From Anaeramoeba flamelloides (Eukaryota; Metamonada; Anaeramoebidae), in the NCBI GenBank assembly GCA_027625915.1, contig JANTQA010000051.1:5208501-5272500 (forward strand): a DNA stretch of 64,000 nt, read 5' to 3'. Numbering within the stretch: position 1 is the first letter of the stretch; every line of letters starts with the position of its first letter. Below the pieces are notes generated by a model, which saw nothing but the letters and a program-made list of their open reading frames with translations, was not told the DNA's origin and did not search any database. Below are positions 1 to 13,164 of this stretch, in pieces. Made by a program: the position numbers and the translations under genes.

Positions 1-623
1 GGAAGATCCAAATAAAATTTCGAGATGAAATAAATATTATATCTCTACATTCATTTTCACTATTTCAATAACCTGGGAATAACAGGGTTTTTATCAAGTG
101 ACTTGAGATCTTTCAATAAAAAAAATTTGTAACAGAATTACGAGTCAAAAAAATAATCGAAAAAAAACCAAAAATGAGATTAAATGATTCCAATTTTGAA
201 ATTTTCCAAAATAAATTTTTTTCTGCTAAAATATCGATTAAAAACCTTTAAACATATGCAATTCGGTAATTACAACTGGGCCCCTTTGACTGGAAAATAT
301 TTTATTTCCGATTTATTTCAAAAAAAAGTGGTGTCTTTGAAGAAGTAAGAAATCTTATTATCTATGAAGGAAGTGTATAAAAATACAATTTAAAAATAAA
401 ACTCAAAGTTTTAAAAAAAAAACTCAGTATAGCAAATCTACTTAATTTCAAAAGAATTGCAATAATTATTTCAAACTTGAAAAAAATATAATTTCTTTAT
501 GAGATGCAGAAATCAAAATAATTTTTTCTTTTTTTTTTTTAACAAAAACATAAGAGAAAAACAATCATACCAGTAATTAAAAAATAACCCCAAAACACTT
601 TTTCAAAGCCTGGAAAAATCAAC

Positions 624-802
624 TTAAGGGATTAGTCTCTATTAGTTTTTTTTTGACCAATTTCTAAATAAGGATTCCTTATCTAGAAATATGTTTAATA
701 TTGAAAATAAACAGCGGTTTTCAAATCTGAGTAATTGGCAAAAAATTTTCTCAATCTCTATTAAATTTAGGAAAAAAAATTTAATAGAGATTAGTTCCTT
801 AA
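624..802. mobile_element. Short TTAA-flanked TIR element (family T2, deletion derivative)
   Basis: Begins TTAAGGGATTAGTCTCTATT and ends with the inverted form AATAGAGATTAGTTCCTTAA. Both outer and inner parts match the two ends of the 942-bp element at 25,017-25,958. It therefore looks like an internally deleted miniature of that element. The TTAA at each edge is the target duplication typical of piggyBac-type insertion. Confidence 0.75.
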
Positions 803-1129
803 AAAGAAAAGAAATATTTATTAATTTGACTATTTTTAATCAGTAATTAATAAACCAATCTTAATTCTACAATATGTTAGTTAATGGATATTACTAACAT
901 AAAGATCAAATGTATCAATAATTTTTAAATTTTTTCTCAATTTTGTAAATATTTTCAAACAGATAAAATGAATTTAAATTAATAATTCTAATAATAAAAA
1001 AAAAATAATAAATATTATCAAAAAACTTATTTATATAATAAGAGTTCGTTATTTCTACTCTGAATATTTGAAAAAGAATATTGTTACCTAATCTTTTAAA
1101 ATTTCAAGAAATTTAATAACTATTTAAAA

Positions 1130-1509
1130 ATAAAATAAATGATCAATTTTTATCTGATCTTTTTGAATTCAATATTATTTGGTTGATTTTTTATTGTATT
1201 TTGAAAAATCAGATCAAAGTTTCAAAATTTTATTTGTTCACACAAACGAACTCAGAAATTACTAAAAGTCAGATTTCATCAAAATAAAAATTTTTTGTAA
1301 ATTTTTTTTTTTCAATAAAAAAATCCAAACCAAAAAGATAGGGTCTTTTAACTGAAAATTTAATTGGAAAAATGAACTTCTTTTAAAAATAATAACTCAT
1401 TTCTCTAAAGTTGATAAAGGAAGTTGCTTTATCGGGTTTAATTGTATCATTGTGTAAATAATTACTCTAATACTTTGGAAATCAAAAATAAAAGTTATTA
1501 TTCCCTTAA
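1130..1509 (-). mobile_element. Partial reversed copy of TTAA family T3
   Basis: Read on the - strand, this starts TTAAGGGAATAATAAC at 1,509 and follows the left part of the repeats at 43,884 and 60,018. Shared blocks include AAGTTGATAAA-like and CTCAGAAATTACTAAA-like sequence. The distal part is lost or too diverged to follow, so the 1,130 boundary is approximate. Confidence 0.6.
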
Positions 1510-1578
1510 CAATATTTTATTTATTGAGCTCTTGAAAAAACCTTATAAATCAATTCGTATAATCTAAATTAATCTCTA

Positions 1579-1745
1579 TTAAACAGGTAGGTACATTTTA
1601 CCAAATTTGAGTGCATAAGTTTATTCGAAACTGAATAATTAAAACCATTTCTTGAGCTAAATAAATGAATGTTTTAATAAATAGGAGAATGCCAGATATA
1701 TTCGTATAATATGTTTACAGATCAATTAAAAAATGGAAATCGGAA
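1579..1745 (-). mobile_element. Partial reversed copy of TTAA family T4
   Basis: Starts TTAAACAGGTAGGTACATTT and, reversed, matches the right-hand end of the elements at 32,477-33,707 and 49,872-51,077. It covers the TIR, the conserved GAAACTGA/CATTTCTT block and a block ending near TAAAAAATGG. It is truncated after about 165 bp. Confidence 0.6.
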
Positions 1746-3418
1746 TAAATTTGCCAAAATATTCAGTGTAGACTTGTTAAAACCCATGTTTTAAAATGAA
1801 AGACGCACTTCTTTTTTACAAGAAAACAGTGTATCCATTAAACGATCAACTAAACCGACAATAAACAATAAGTAAATATGATATTGGTATCTTAAAGTTA
1901 TACGATTATTCAAGATATTCTAAAAATAAAGAATCAAATTTCTCATTTTATCTCAAAAAATAAAATCAGTTTTGGGATTAAATTTTTATCTCAAAAAAAC
2001 AAAAAATTTCAAAAAAATTTGAGAAAATATGAAAAATTCGTAACAAATTCAATTTATATTTCAAATTTTCTCAAAATATCAAGGATTTAAGCCTAAAAAT
2101 TTATTTGAGCTGAGATATACTAATGGATAGTGAATTGCATGTTTTATTGAAACAAGATGAAAAAAAAAGTACAGTTTTTATTTGAGGTACTGGTTTTGTG
2201 ATCTTAACATGGGTATTTTGATACCCTGTAATTAAAAATTGATCAAGAATAAATAAAAAAAATCATTTATTTATTGATCTTATCTATAACTATTTGATAC
2301 AATTATACCTTCTTTACTAAACTTTATTTATACATTCTCATTGAAAAACTTTTGTTTGAAAAATTTTATGAAATAAATTACTTTCAATTTAATAAAGAAA
2401 CTTCCAAAATGAATTTTATCTCAATTTCTATTCCATTCATCTCATCCCTTTTTGATTTTATTCAGAAAATAGGATATTTTTTAAAATCTTCTTCAAAAAA
2501 TATAGACTTAGTGGATAAATTTGTTTAATTTTTAAAAAAAATTTATTCTATTAAAATGTGTACTCAAAACAATTATGAATCTCACTTTAAATTTTTTGAC
2601 CATATTTTCCTTTTTCTGTAATTTGGAATTTTTCTAGGTATTTTTTGATTTCCAAGAATCCAATCGCTTATTTTTTCATCTTTGAAACAATAATCTTTTT
2701 TTTTTTGGCTTAGTTTGTTAAAAATATTTGAAAAAAAGAATTTTGCAAATTAATTTATAAAAAAGGGTTTTTCTCAATAAAAATACAAATCTGAAGGTTT
2801 GAGAAATCCAATTTAATATCTATTTTCTTTCGCCATGCCAATTCAAGAAAAAAAATAAGAAAGAATCAGTATAAAATATACTTGTGAAGGGAAATTTCTG
2901 TCAATCTGATTTTCACAACATTCTGATGGAAAGTTGATCTTTCTTGTTTGGTTTGGTATCCTAAAGAAAAGATATGTTTAAAAAGGGTATATTTCTTATA
3001 TATATATTATTGATTTACATTTTTGTTAACCCCAGCGTTACACCAAAACACATTTCCCAGATTGAAAAATAAATTAATAAAAACCTAAAATAGAAAAAAA
3101 ATATTCAATACAATTAAATTTTTTATAGATTCAATTCTAATTTACTATTATTCTTTCCATAAATAGGGTTATAAATTAAATATTTTTTTTTCAAAGTTTC
3201 AATATCAAGTGTCACTCTAAAAAAATTTTTTTTTCGGTAATTTTCTCATTATTAAAAATATGAATGATTGGAAAAAGTATTTTTATCTTTAAAAAAATTT
3301 ATTCTCACTTTTTTAAAATGATTATAATAGTTCATTAATTTATTAGTGATTTCAATTTATACTAATAAAACAATTGTTTACTATTTTATTATTATTATTG
3401 TATTATTCTTTTTCGTAG

Positions 3419-6400
3419 TTATTATTTGAGCTATGGCTTTCTTCAAAAACTAAAGATATTTCCATGTGGAATAGATTACTTTTTTTATTTAGTGGTTGGA
3501 AAAAATATCAAGAAACAGTAGTACAGTGGACAGCAACAACCTATGGTCTTAGTAATTGTGTTATTCAAATGCTATATGGGCCAAGTGAAGGTACTGATGA
3601 TATCACAATTTTACTGTAAGATATTTCTTTTTTTCAAATATTTTAATAATTTTTTCTTTATTATTATTTTAATTTCTGGTAACTAAAGTGATAAAATAAA
3701 AATGAAAATTTTGAAAAAAAAATATTATTTTATCAAATTTTTATCATTGTTAAGTGTCGAGTCATTATGGTTAAAAATAATTTTTTTGAAATCGAAAAAA
3801 AATTTTGTAATTTTTATGAGTTCCTTAATACCAATCAAAAACTAACCAACAATGTGAAGCGTGATCAATCTCAAAAAATCATCAATCAAAAAAGAGGAAA
3901 TTTTTAGAAAAAAGAGCCAAAGAGAGACACTCGATTACCAATTAGAATAGTTATAATATATAATTTTGAAAACAACTGTGTTGGTCCCGAAGTGTCACTC
4001 TTTGGCACTTATTGAGATCTCCAAGATTTTTTTTTTCATTTTTTTTCAATTCTCAAATGAGTTACTTTTTTCTCTAGAATGTTACAAAATCTTTACTTTG
4101 TAAAATATAGAGCGTTACAAAATAACCACAGATTAGTTTAAAATCGAATTAAATTGATTGGGTACTTTAATAAAACATTTTTTTTTAAATTGAAGAAATT
4201 AAATAATTTGATAATTTTGAAAAAAGAAACTATAGAAAATTTTTTAAAATTTTGGTTTTTTCGAATTGAGATTGCTTTTTAAACATTTTTTTTTGAATTG
4301 GATTTTTTACCAATGAGAATCTTCTCAAAATATTTTTATTTGCTATTTGAATTTTGTCAATCAAAAGAAGAGCTAAATCACAATTCCCTTTTTATGGTTT
4401 CAAGTCCCTCCTTGGGTATGGAACAAATCCACAGTAAACGACTAGACCCTTAAAACTGTTTATTTTTAAAGAAATTAAAATTAAATAACTTCAAATTGTT
4501 GGAAAGCTATTTAAATTACCTGTGGTTAGTAATATGATTTTTAAAAAACTCTCTACCTTAGAAAAAATGAGTACTTTTTTGAAGTAAAAAAATTTTTATA
4601 ATTTTTAAAATTCATTTTATTTAAATTAAGTTTTCGATACACTTCTTTTTAGGAGATAATAAATGATAGTTTTTGTATTCTTTATTTTTTTTCATTTTAT
4701 TGTTCTTTTTTTTTTTTGTAAAATTTATTTCTAAATTGTTATATCCTAAATTAAGGATACTTTCTTTATAAAAATAATATAATAACATCTTTAACAATAA
4801 TATAATAATTCTATATCAATAGCCCACCAACTGATGAAGTTAAATTTGTACCATCAACATTTATTTTAGATAATAAAACATTGGTATTCTTTTTTTATAA
4901 AACACTTCGTAAGCTCTTTAATAAGCCCATCTTTTTCGATTATTATTTTTTAAAATAACTATTATTTGTTAAAAAAACTATTACTTTAAGAAAATTTAAA
5001 AATTTCTTTTTGTTTTTACTTTATTCTTAAATGTATTAATTAAAAATATTTACAAAACTTATATTAATAAATAACTCACTAAAATATAGATTTAATTGGA
5101 AATCCAAACACTTTACAAAATCCTAGAATATTTTTTTTCGCGATGAATGGGATTTGGGATTTAGTTACATTATTTACTAGGATTGGTTCTAATATTCCAC
5201 AAATAAAAAAAACAACAACCACAACAAAAAGTCGAAAAAATTATCCCGATCATCCAAATGGTAATACTATCTTAAATTTGTTTGGACAATGGCTATTTGA
5301 ATCTGTTGGATTAAATCGAGAAGGTTTTGAAGAAGGAACTGAATGCGCATATAGCACGTTATCTGAAATTTTTATGTTACCACAAAAGACGGGGTTTAAA
5401 AAGATTTACACTACATCTTTTTACGAGTCCATAATTACTGCCTTTGAAAATGAAGAAAAATATGGAAGATCTATCGCCGCAATATTATTTTATACTTCTA
5501 ACATCTTTACTTCGGAGCTAGATGGGGTCTATATTCTTATACCATTTTATTTACATTGGATATCAGAAATATTAATGAAAGGCCATTTGCCAAAAAATTG
5601 TGCAATACGTTCAGAATTATTAAGAAGGTCTTGTTTATCCATTTTGAATACTTTAATATGTTTACCAAAATATTTTACAGGATTAGAATTTGAAAAGCAA
5701 TTCACAGCATCAAACATTTTAAAGAATTTCAAATACAAAACATTTAATGAGATGCAGCAATTGATCTTCAATTTAATAACCCAAGGGTTTGTCAACGAAG
5801 AAGATCCAACTAATGCATGTAAATTTTTTTGGACTTTTTCAATTTATTTATTTGAAATGAAAGATACACCATTAACTTTTGCTCCAGAATTATATAATTG
5901 TTTAATAGATGTTATTTCTGATCATGAACAAATAAAAAACCCAAAATGGCCCATTTGGGTTATAGAATGCGCTTTATCGGTCTTGAAAAGTTGTTCCTTA
6001 TTAACAGAAATTGTCATGAAAAAAAATCCAAATATTATTCCAAACATGATTAAACAATTACTGAACCGAATACATCAAATAATTGTGGATCCAAATAATA
6101 TACCAATGGGTGTGAATAATGAAACAATAGTTTGTAAAATTTTCGAAGTGATCGAAGACCACATTATTCTTGGTAAATGGGCCTTAGAAAATAATGCTTT
6201 GATGGACCAATTAATTGAATTAATTGAATTGTCAATTAGTGATCCTCAATTTGTGAAAAAAAAAAAAAATAAACAAATAACTGGTCAGACTAAAAAAATT
6301 AAAAATTCCGCTTTACAATTATTTTCCAGAATCTTGTGCCTGGCAGGAACTTTGCCAATTGAAACGAAAATTAATAATATTTCTTCATTGGTTAATGAAA

Positions 6401-7911
6401 AAGAAATAATGGGTTATTTTAACATTTCCCAATTAGAAATGAAAAAGAGATTAAGATATTTATCATTAAATAATGATAAATTAATTCTTTTATTTGAAGA
6501 ACCCAATAACTATGGCAATATTGATAAATACAATGATAATGATAAAGAGGGTATGAGGGATTGGCTTTCAGTGGAAAACCGAGATGAAAAGAAAACACTA
6601 TTGCTAATCAGAGACTCAAATGGGAAATATTGTTGGAGATTAAGATTTAGATCTCTACCCATAAGCTTTGTTAAAAATGAGATAAATAAAGAAAATTTAC
6701 ATGATTGGCAAGGTGAATCTCGACCCCCAATTTATAAAGCATTTACTCCTTTATCTGGAACTGAAGAAAATGAAGAAAATATTAAATTTAATCGAGATCA
6801 AATTAATTTTGATTTTTTTACTATCAATGAACAATTACAATATGACTGTTTAACTCATTCAATGGGTCTTGAGCATAGATTAGAAGAAGTTTATAGGTTT
6901 ACTGAAGAAGAAACCAAAACAATTGATATAAAAGTTACTCCTCCAAAAAATAAATTTGCTTGTAATAATAATCAAAATTTAGAAAAACAAAAGAAGGAGA
7001 AAGAGGGGATGGAAATCGAAATTGAGAAGGAAGAGGGGGGAGAAAAGGAAAATGGTAAGCTGGGAGAAAAAGAACAGGATCATTCAAATAAATCATATTT
7101 TAATTCTGCTCGATTCTTTTTAACTGCAATAGGGCTAATTAAATTAGAAAATGAAGAAAATGTAGAATATTTGGATGAGAACACGACTTTAATAGAGAAT
7201 TTAAAAGAATTTGATCAAAATTATAGTAGAAACACCCATACCTTTGGTGTTATTTATATGAAGAAGGGGCAAAATAGAGTTCAGAATATTGATAACATGT
7301 ATAATAATCAAACTTCAAGCAAAGATTTCCAAAAGTTTATTACTGAATTAGGATGGTTAATTAATTTGGAAAAGCATAAAGGGTTTAAGGGAAGACTAGA
7401 TCATAATAAATCAGGGAAATTTGTGCCTTATTTTGCTGATAAATCAAATGAAATTATTTATCATGTGTCAACAATGTTAAAATTTGATCAAAATAACATT
7501 GAACAAAAAAAGCAATTATTAAATCAAAATTATGTCACAATCGCTTGGATTGAAGATAGTAGAAGATGGAACCCAAAGACAATACGATCAAACCATAATT
7601 CAGTTTTTATAATCATCCGCCCTCATTACTCTGGTCTATATAAAATAGAAATCCAAAATTTCTCAAAAACTACTAATGTGGAGGGTCCTTTAGAAAATAA
7701 CTCCTTTTTAAGTAGGCATATTTTGGCACAGTTGGTTAGGGCTACAGCAATATCTTTGGATAATTCTGGTTTCTTTTTAGAAAATAATAATAATGATAAC
7801 CCAAAAATCATTCGTAAACAGAAATTAAATCAATTAGTCAACAAATTTAAATTAAATCTAAATGTCAAAGATTTTTATTCCAAAACTTTTTCTAATGTTA
7901 GGGAAAAATAA
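3419..7911 (+). CDS. RALGAPB: Ral GTPase-activating protein subunit beta (RALGAPB homologue), 5' partial
   Basis: Exons 3,419-3,615, 4,823-4,908 and 5,090-7,911 join in phase (197 + 86 + 2,822 nt) into 1,034 visible residues ending at TAA. In animals RalGAP beta is the regulatory partner of RalGAP alpha, which switches off Ral-type GTPases. The homology runs the whole length. Exon 1 has a YGPSEG block like the human YGPS segment. The next join gives LPP. The third exon has NPNTL, IFFFAMNGIW, ILNLFGQWLF and the ELLRRS repeat-like helical region. A Rap-GAP fold lies at about 7,240-7,860 (GVIYMKKGQ, ELGW, EKHKGFKG, PYFADKSNE, FIIIRPHYSGLYKI), followed by the family's C-terminal tail (VRATAI, RKQKLNQLVNKF). 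The HxGND Asn-thumb of active GAPs is replaced by LNQNY, consistent with the non-catalytic beta subunit. Lys- and Glu-rich inserts occur near 6,255 and 6,980-7,080. The N-terminal exons are missing. Intron 1 (1,207 bp) contains a TTAA element. Confidence 0.9.
3750..4453 (+). mobile_element. TTAA-flanked repeat family T1, copy 1 (in RALGAPB intron)
   Basis: Starts TTAAGTGTCGAGTCATTATG and ends GACTAGACCCTTAA. The two ends are imperfect inverted repeats, with TTAA at both edges. The interior matches 14,987-15,677 in the same orientation nearly end to end. Shared words include ATTTTTATGAG, AAAAAGAGCC, CCAATTAGAAT and AATTAAATTGATTG. No ORF of note. Confidence 0.75.
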
Positions 7912-8143
7912 AAATATTCACTCATTATTTGTATTTTGTTTATTGTGAAATTATCCTATTTAAATGTTTTTTTTATTCTTTCAATTTTATTATTCATTAT
8001 TTTATTTTTAAAAAAAAAATATTAAATATTTCAAAAATAAAGAATTAAAAGTAAAAAAAAAAAAAATATCTAATAGAATTTTTTCATTTTTTAGATTTTT
8101 TAAGACATTTTTTCTCACATGATTTATTTTTATTATTATTATG

Positions 8144-8490
8144 ATATAAACTCAAACTCAAAAATTTTTAACCTACCAAAATTTAATTTTTGAAAAAAAA
8201 ATCTTCATTAAATATATGAGATTAGGTAAATATTAAATTTAAAATTAATAAAAATTGAAATACTAGTAATTATGGATCACTGATATACCAACAAAAAAAA
8301 AAAAATACATTAAAAGTGTTTACAGGATTTTGGAGTGGGGGTTGATCTTTAATGATTTAAAAAACACGTAATTTGTGAGATCAAGTATTTTGAAGTGGTT
8401 AAATTTGTGTATTCTGATTCATAGAATTTTTATCAATAGTGTCTGAAATTTTTATGAGAAGATTTTTAGAACTCAATTTAGTTTATTAAA
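8144..8490. mobile_element. Probable degraded K3 element
   Basis: Its left edge, ATATAAACTCAAACTCAAAA then TTTTTAACCTACC, resembles the K3 terminus seen at 37,216 and 28,076. Near 8,440-8,490 a GTGTCTGAAATTTTTATG..AGTTTATT stretch resembles the inverted end. The interior is too diverged to align with confidence. Confidence 0.3.
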
Positions 8491-9185
8491 ATAAAAAAGA
8501 AATAAAAAAAAAAGATTATGAATAAATAAAGTGAAGAAAATAAAAAAAGTACGGAATGTAAAAATGGATAGATAAAAAACAAAAATTATTGAAATCCCAT
8601 GTTTGGGGTTGTAAGAGATTATTCGGATTTAGGTTCCTTTTTGGGAATTGTGTTCAGAGTTATATAATCAGAAATTAAACAGAGTGATTTCATTTATTTT
8701 TTTATTTATTTATTATCCGTTAATTCGTATGTATTTTCGGAAATTTCGATGTAAAATTTAAATATTTTGATTTTTTTGAGTTCTTTATAGATTGTATATG
8801 AGTTTTTTTATTTTTATTTTTTTTTTTTTACCGACTAGTATGTATTGTTCTTTATCTCAATTTTTATTTTTTAGAATGGAAATATTTTTGATTATGTCTC
8901 TTTTTCCTATCCATGTATATAGCTATTCATATCATTTGTGAATTATTTTTGTTCCAATAGATTTTTTATGAATTTAGAGTTTATTCATGAATTTTACGAT
9001 TGTAGTTGTCTTGCAATTAAGTGATTTTAAGTAATTTTTTTAATTTACATTTTTCTTATTTTTATGATGAATTGTTTTTTTCGGATATAGATTTAAAGAG
9101 AGTTCCTTGGGATAATTTTTTTAATTTCTTTCTTCACTTTATTTATTCTGAATCTTTTTTTTTTTATTTCTTTTTTATTTTTTGA
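8490..9185. mobile_element. TIR element, family K7 (single copy)
   Basis: The left arm (8,490-8,550) contains GAATAAATAAAGTGAAGAAA. The right arm (about 9,114-9,185) carries its complement, TTTCTTCACTTTATTTATTC, and both are flanked by matching poly-A/poly-T-rich blocks. Total inverted arm is about 60 bp, enclosing roughly 570 bp with no ORF. No second copy was noticed. Confidence 0.5.
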
Positions 9186-10123
9186 TAAATTGTGATTTTT
9201 AATAAAAAAATAATAATTATCATCTTATCAAAATAAATGTACCAAAGTCGAATTTAACTAAAATTTATATTCCAAGATTCTTATACAATTGCTTATCACT
9301 AAAAAAAAAAAAAACATTTTTATTGATAGAGAATTTTTAAACTTGCTATACTACTAACCAAAATTAATATCATTATCTCAAGATTGTGAAGTTTTGGGTT
9401 GTTAATTTTAGTATTCTTAATCCTCATTATTGTAGATGAAAGTAAATAGTTTTATCAAAATTTTAAATTATAATTTTATTTTTTCATACTGGTTGAGAGA
9501 AAAAGTGTTTTAATTCTACAAATAAAGAATTTTGTTAGATTATTCGATAAAAAATAACTATTTGAAAATTTTTAATAAAGCATTTCCAAAAAATTCATTC
9601 ATTTTTTTTTAACATTTAATAAAAAATCATCTTTGTTGGTGGGGGTATCCGTTAATTGAGAATACCAAATTAAGTGGAATATTAATACCAATTAAATAAA
9701 TGACTCAGGTATTTATTTCAAAATATATTTTATGAAATATATTCCAAAAAATGAAAAAAAACAAAACACTTTATTTCGGAGAAAACAATATATAACTAAT
9801 TTCAAAAAAAAACTGGAAATAAGGAAAAGAGTTAGAATTGATTTTTTAAACAAACAAACACAACCATAAGTTTTACAATTCTATTTATAAAAATCTTGCC
9901 ATTACAGAAGTTATGAAAACTATTTTTTCGATCAAAAATATAATAATTAAAAAAATTTTTCATACCTAAAAAATATCAGATAAAATCAACATCAAAAAAT
10001 TAAATATCTTTTATTTATGTAACACAATACTAAGAAACAAATTGAAGAATTCCCAGGAATATATAAACGATATTTAATGATTTTGTATATTTAAATACTT
10101 TTTTAAAGAATGAGTTTATTAAA

Positions 10124-10661
10124 TATAAACTAAAATTCAAAATTTTCCACACAGCTAAAACGTTACAAACAATCACAATAATACAATTCCATTGAAATTG
10201 GAGATGATTTTGATTTTATGAAATATGAAAATCATTTTTTCATCTTTGAGTTTTTCTTTTCATTTCATTGTTTGAATTAGGTAATTTGTTTCGTTGAATC
10301 AAATTTTTTTGAACTACTGATATTATGTTAAAGTCAAGTTGTTCCAAATAGAAGAACTCAAATAAAATTAGTTGCTAGTATCTAACCATTTGATCGATCA
10401 ATAATTCCTAATAGAATTTAAACAAATTTACTAATGTATTTTTTTCTTGTGATATCTCCAAAATTTTTAACATGCTCATCATTTATTTGTATTGATAATT
10501 ATTTATTTGTTGTTTTGTGAGTATTGTAATTTATAAACAAGTGTTAACATTTCAATTAGTGAATGGTTCTAATTGGGTAAATCTTCTGGAATGGATTAAA
10601 TAAGTTTTTTTCTTCACAAATTGAATTTTGGTGTGTTAAAAATTTTGAATTGGGGTTTATA
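10124..10661 (-). mobile_element. TIR element, family K3 copy A
   Basis: Ends are TATAAACTAAAATTCAAAAT and, inverted, ATTTTGAATTGGGGTTTATA. Reverse-complemented, the interior aligns along its length with 37,216-37,777. Matching blocks include TTAGAACCATTCACT, AATAATTATC, GATCGATCAAATGGTTAGATA and AAAGATGAAAAAATG. The reading frame open in copy B is not open here. Confidence 0.75.
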
Positions 10662-13164
10662 TGAAAATAAATTTGCCACACTTTTTTGGAAATAACTGAT
10701 ACGAAAAATAAATTCTAGATATCAAAATATTTCAACGAGTAAAACTTCAAACCAAAACAAAAGTTATATTTAAAATTATCATTCTTATCAGTTTAAATAG
10801 TAAATTTTGTTTAATTTCATAACACGGTTTGTTAAATAACATGTGTTCATTTTTTCTATGCATTTTTGAAAATTTTATATATTTTTTTGGTAAATAATTT
10901 TTTTTTTAAAAAAAAAATGTTTTCTTTTTTTCTTTAACTGTGGTTTTTTGTTTTTATTTTGTTTACAATGATAAAGTCAATCCAGTATAAATATAACCTT
11001 CAAATCAAACAATATTTACAATAGATCATATTATCCAAGTGTATTTCTACAACCTTCAAGACCAATCTCCCCATAAAAGAAATCTAATTCAACCAAATTA
11101 AAACAAACCAATACAAAGATCCACAATAACCAAATCTTCCAATTTGAATAAATACAAAAAAAAAACAATTAAAAGGATAAAAAGAGTTTCTAATAAAACT
11201 TTTTTGCTGGTATCTCCACATTGAGCAAAAATGATATATAATTTTTTCAAAGTTTTTTCAAAAAATAAATGAAAAAAAAAAACATTTCATTTTTCTTTTT
11301 TCCTTTCGCCAATAATCTTCAAATCATATCTTGTAATAGAACCTTTTTTATTTGGTTCTTTTTTTGTCTCTATTGGACGATAAAAGAATCCTCAAAGAAG
11401 CAATATTTCATATTGAATCAAAAATTAATTGGCTGATATTTTATCTGATTAAAATTCGAAAAGAACATGCTCAACTACCAAATTATTGAAAAATCAATTA
11501 TTTTTCAACAATTTTCTTAATGAGAGCAAATTAAATCCCTTATAAGATTATTTTTCATTGACTATGTCAAGATCTTTCAATTTTTCCACAATTAGAAGAA
11601 ATAATATTTTGTGAAAAACTTTGAAAAAAAATTTCTTTTATTACTTCAAGAATGGTAATCATTATTGTCAAGATATACTTCGTTATTTAAAAACAAACAC
11701 ATTCTTGAAAACTTTCCATTTCACTCAATAATAGAAAAAAAATAAAAATAATATCAAAAAAGTTGGAAAACAACACTAGCAAACACTTTTTTGAAAAAAC
11801 AACAGTAAAAGTTAAAAAAAATATATTAAAATCAACACAGATTATGAAAAAACTAGACTCTTTTCGAAAAATCTCCTCATGGTTTGTTGTTATTTTACTC
11901 AACATCTATCACAAATCACCTTTTTGTTTGTTTTTAACCACCATTTGTCATTTACAAATTCCGAAAAAAATTTAGAACTGAAAGTGAATCTCTTCAGAAA
12001 AATACTTTTTAATCATAAAATAAAAGTAATTGTTCCACTTCACTTTAGTTGTAACTTTTGACATGAGACTGTAATGTTGTTTTTCAAATTGTTTCTATGG
12101 TTTGGAGTTTAAGAACTAAATTCATTTGGGAAATGTAAAAAAGCAACTCTTAATAATATTTAATATTTAAATGGGAATAATTTTAACTTCTTTTCCAATA
12201 CCTTTTTTCAAATAGAGAGTTCAAAAATTACAAACTACTTCTTTGTGAACTCTTTTTTAAAAAAAAAAATCAGGAAAAGGTAATAAATATTCTTTTCCAT
12301 TGAAAAAACAAAAATTTAGAATCGTTTCTATGTTTTGATACATATATAAAAATATTCGCAAATTGAATTTTAATTCTCATCTTTTTAAATATTAACTACA
12401 GTTGTAGTTCTATCAATATAATGAATTACCAATACAAACTTTGAATAGTGAAAAAGATTACCTACAAATTTTTGTACAACAGAGATGACAAATTTAAAAA
12501 AATCAAAAGAATAAGAAATTATTCCACCATATTTAGAAAATAGGATAATTTCACAATAAAACTGTTTTTAAGAATTATTAAATTACATTTTTGTCATTGA
12601 CTTGATATGGGTTTTGAAGAACGGGAAAGAATATTGTGTTCGTTTATTTTGTGAAAATAGGGGAGCTGCAAAAAAAAGAGTCTGGTAACAATAAATTAGG
12701 ATTATTTCCACACATTTTTGTAAAAAAAATTTGAGAATTTAGAACTGTATTATCAAGCTTTTCGATCTTTTGGAAGCAAATGCTTTTTGTTTAATAAATT
12801 AGAAAAGAAAATCCTTGTTTTCAAACCCAAAGTCTCAACTGAACAACAGAACAAGAGAACAAATCTAAATGAAATTCTTTTATTTTTTTTGATACTTTAG
12901 GATAAAGTGAAAAATTTGCTTTTTTTTTCAACCAAAAAAAGAATTTATGTTTAAAATGAAAACTAAATTACATTCAACAAATATTATCCCATAAAAAAAA
13001 GTAAACTAAACTCCAAAAAAATGAAGATAAAAGTAAAAAAAAAAACACCTTTTCTCAATCCTATTGTTCTTTTCACTCTGAAAATTACAAATTTAATTTA
13101 TGATGTTCTCAAATGGAATTTCTGAAAAAAAAAATTTTTTCATTTTATTTTGAGATTTGCACAA

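Larger units (their letters stand above)
1..3418. other. 5' non-coding region, probably intron of the RalGAP beta gene
   Basis: This stretch precedes the first recognisable RalGAP beta exon, which opens with an acceptor (cgtag) and not a start codon. It is therefore probably intronic, at least at its right end. I could not find the missing N-terminal exons (about 200 residues by comparison with human RALGAPB) on the + strand here; they may lie outside the window. It holds a 179-bp TTAA element (624-802) and two reversed partial repeats (about 1,130-1,509 and 1,579-1,745). The remainder is AT-rich sequence in which I see no gene. Confidence 0.5.
7912..13164. other. Intergenic region with repeat elements
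   Basis: No gene recognised on either strand. It holds a probable degraded K3 element near 8,144-8,490, a TIR element at 8,490-9,185 and a full K3 element at 10,124-10,661. A GTATAAATATA tract near 10,988 precedes a C-richer stretch (about 10,990-11,160) that does not give a usable frame. Short open frames at 11.7-12.1 kb are low-complexity and overlap one another on both strands. If the RGS-DUF547 gene has more 5' exons they would lie here. Confidence 0.5.

Noticed and set aside
5547-5795. Minus-strand open frame of 82 codons
   Set aside because: It lies wholly antisense to the RalGAP beta coding exon, so it is a shadow frame.
11687-12061. Overlapping frames on both strands
   Set aside because: Low-complexity translations with no family resemblance and no splice context.
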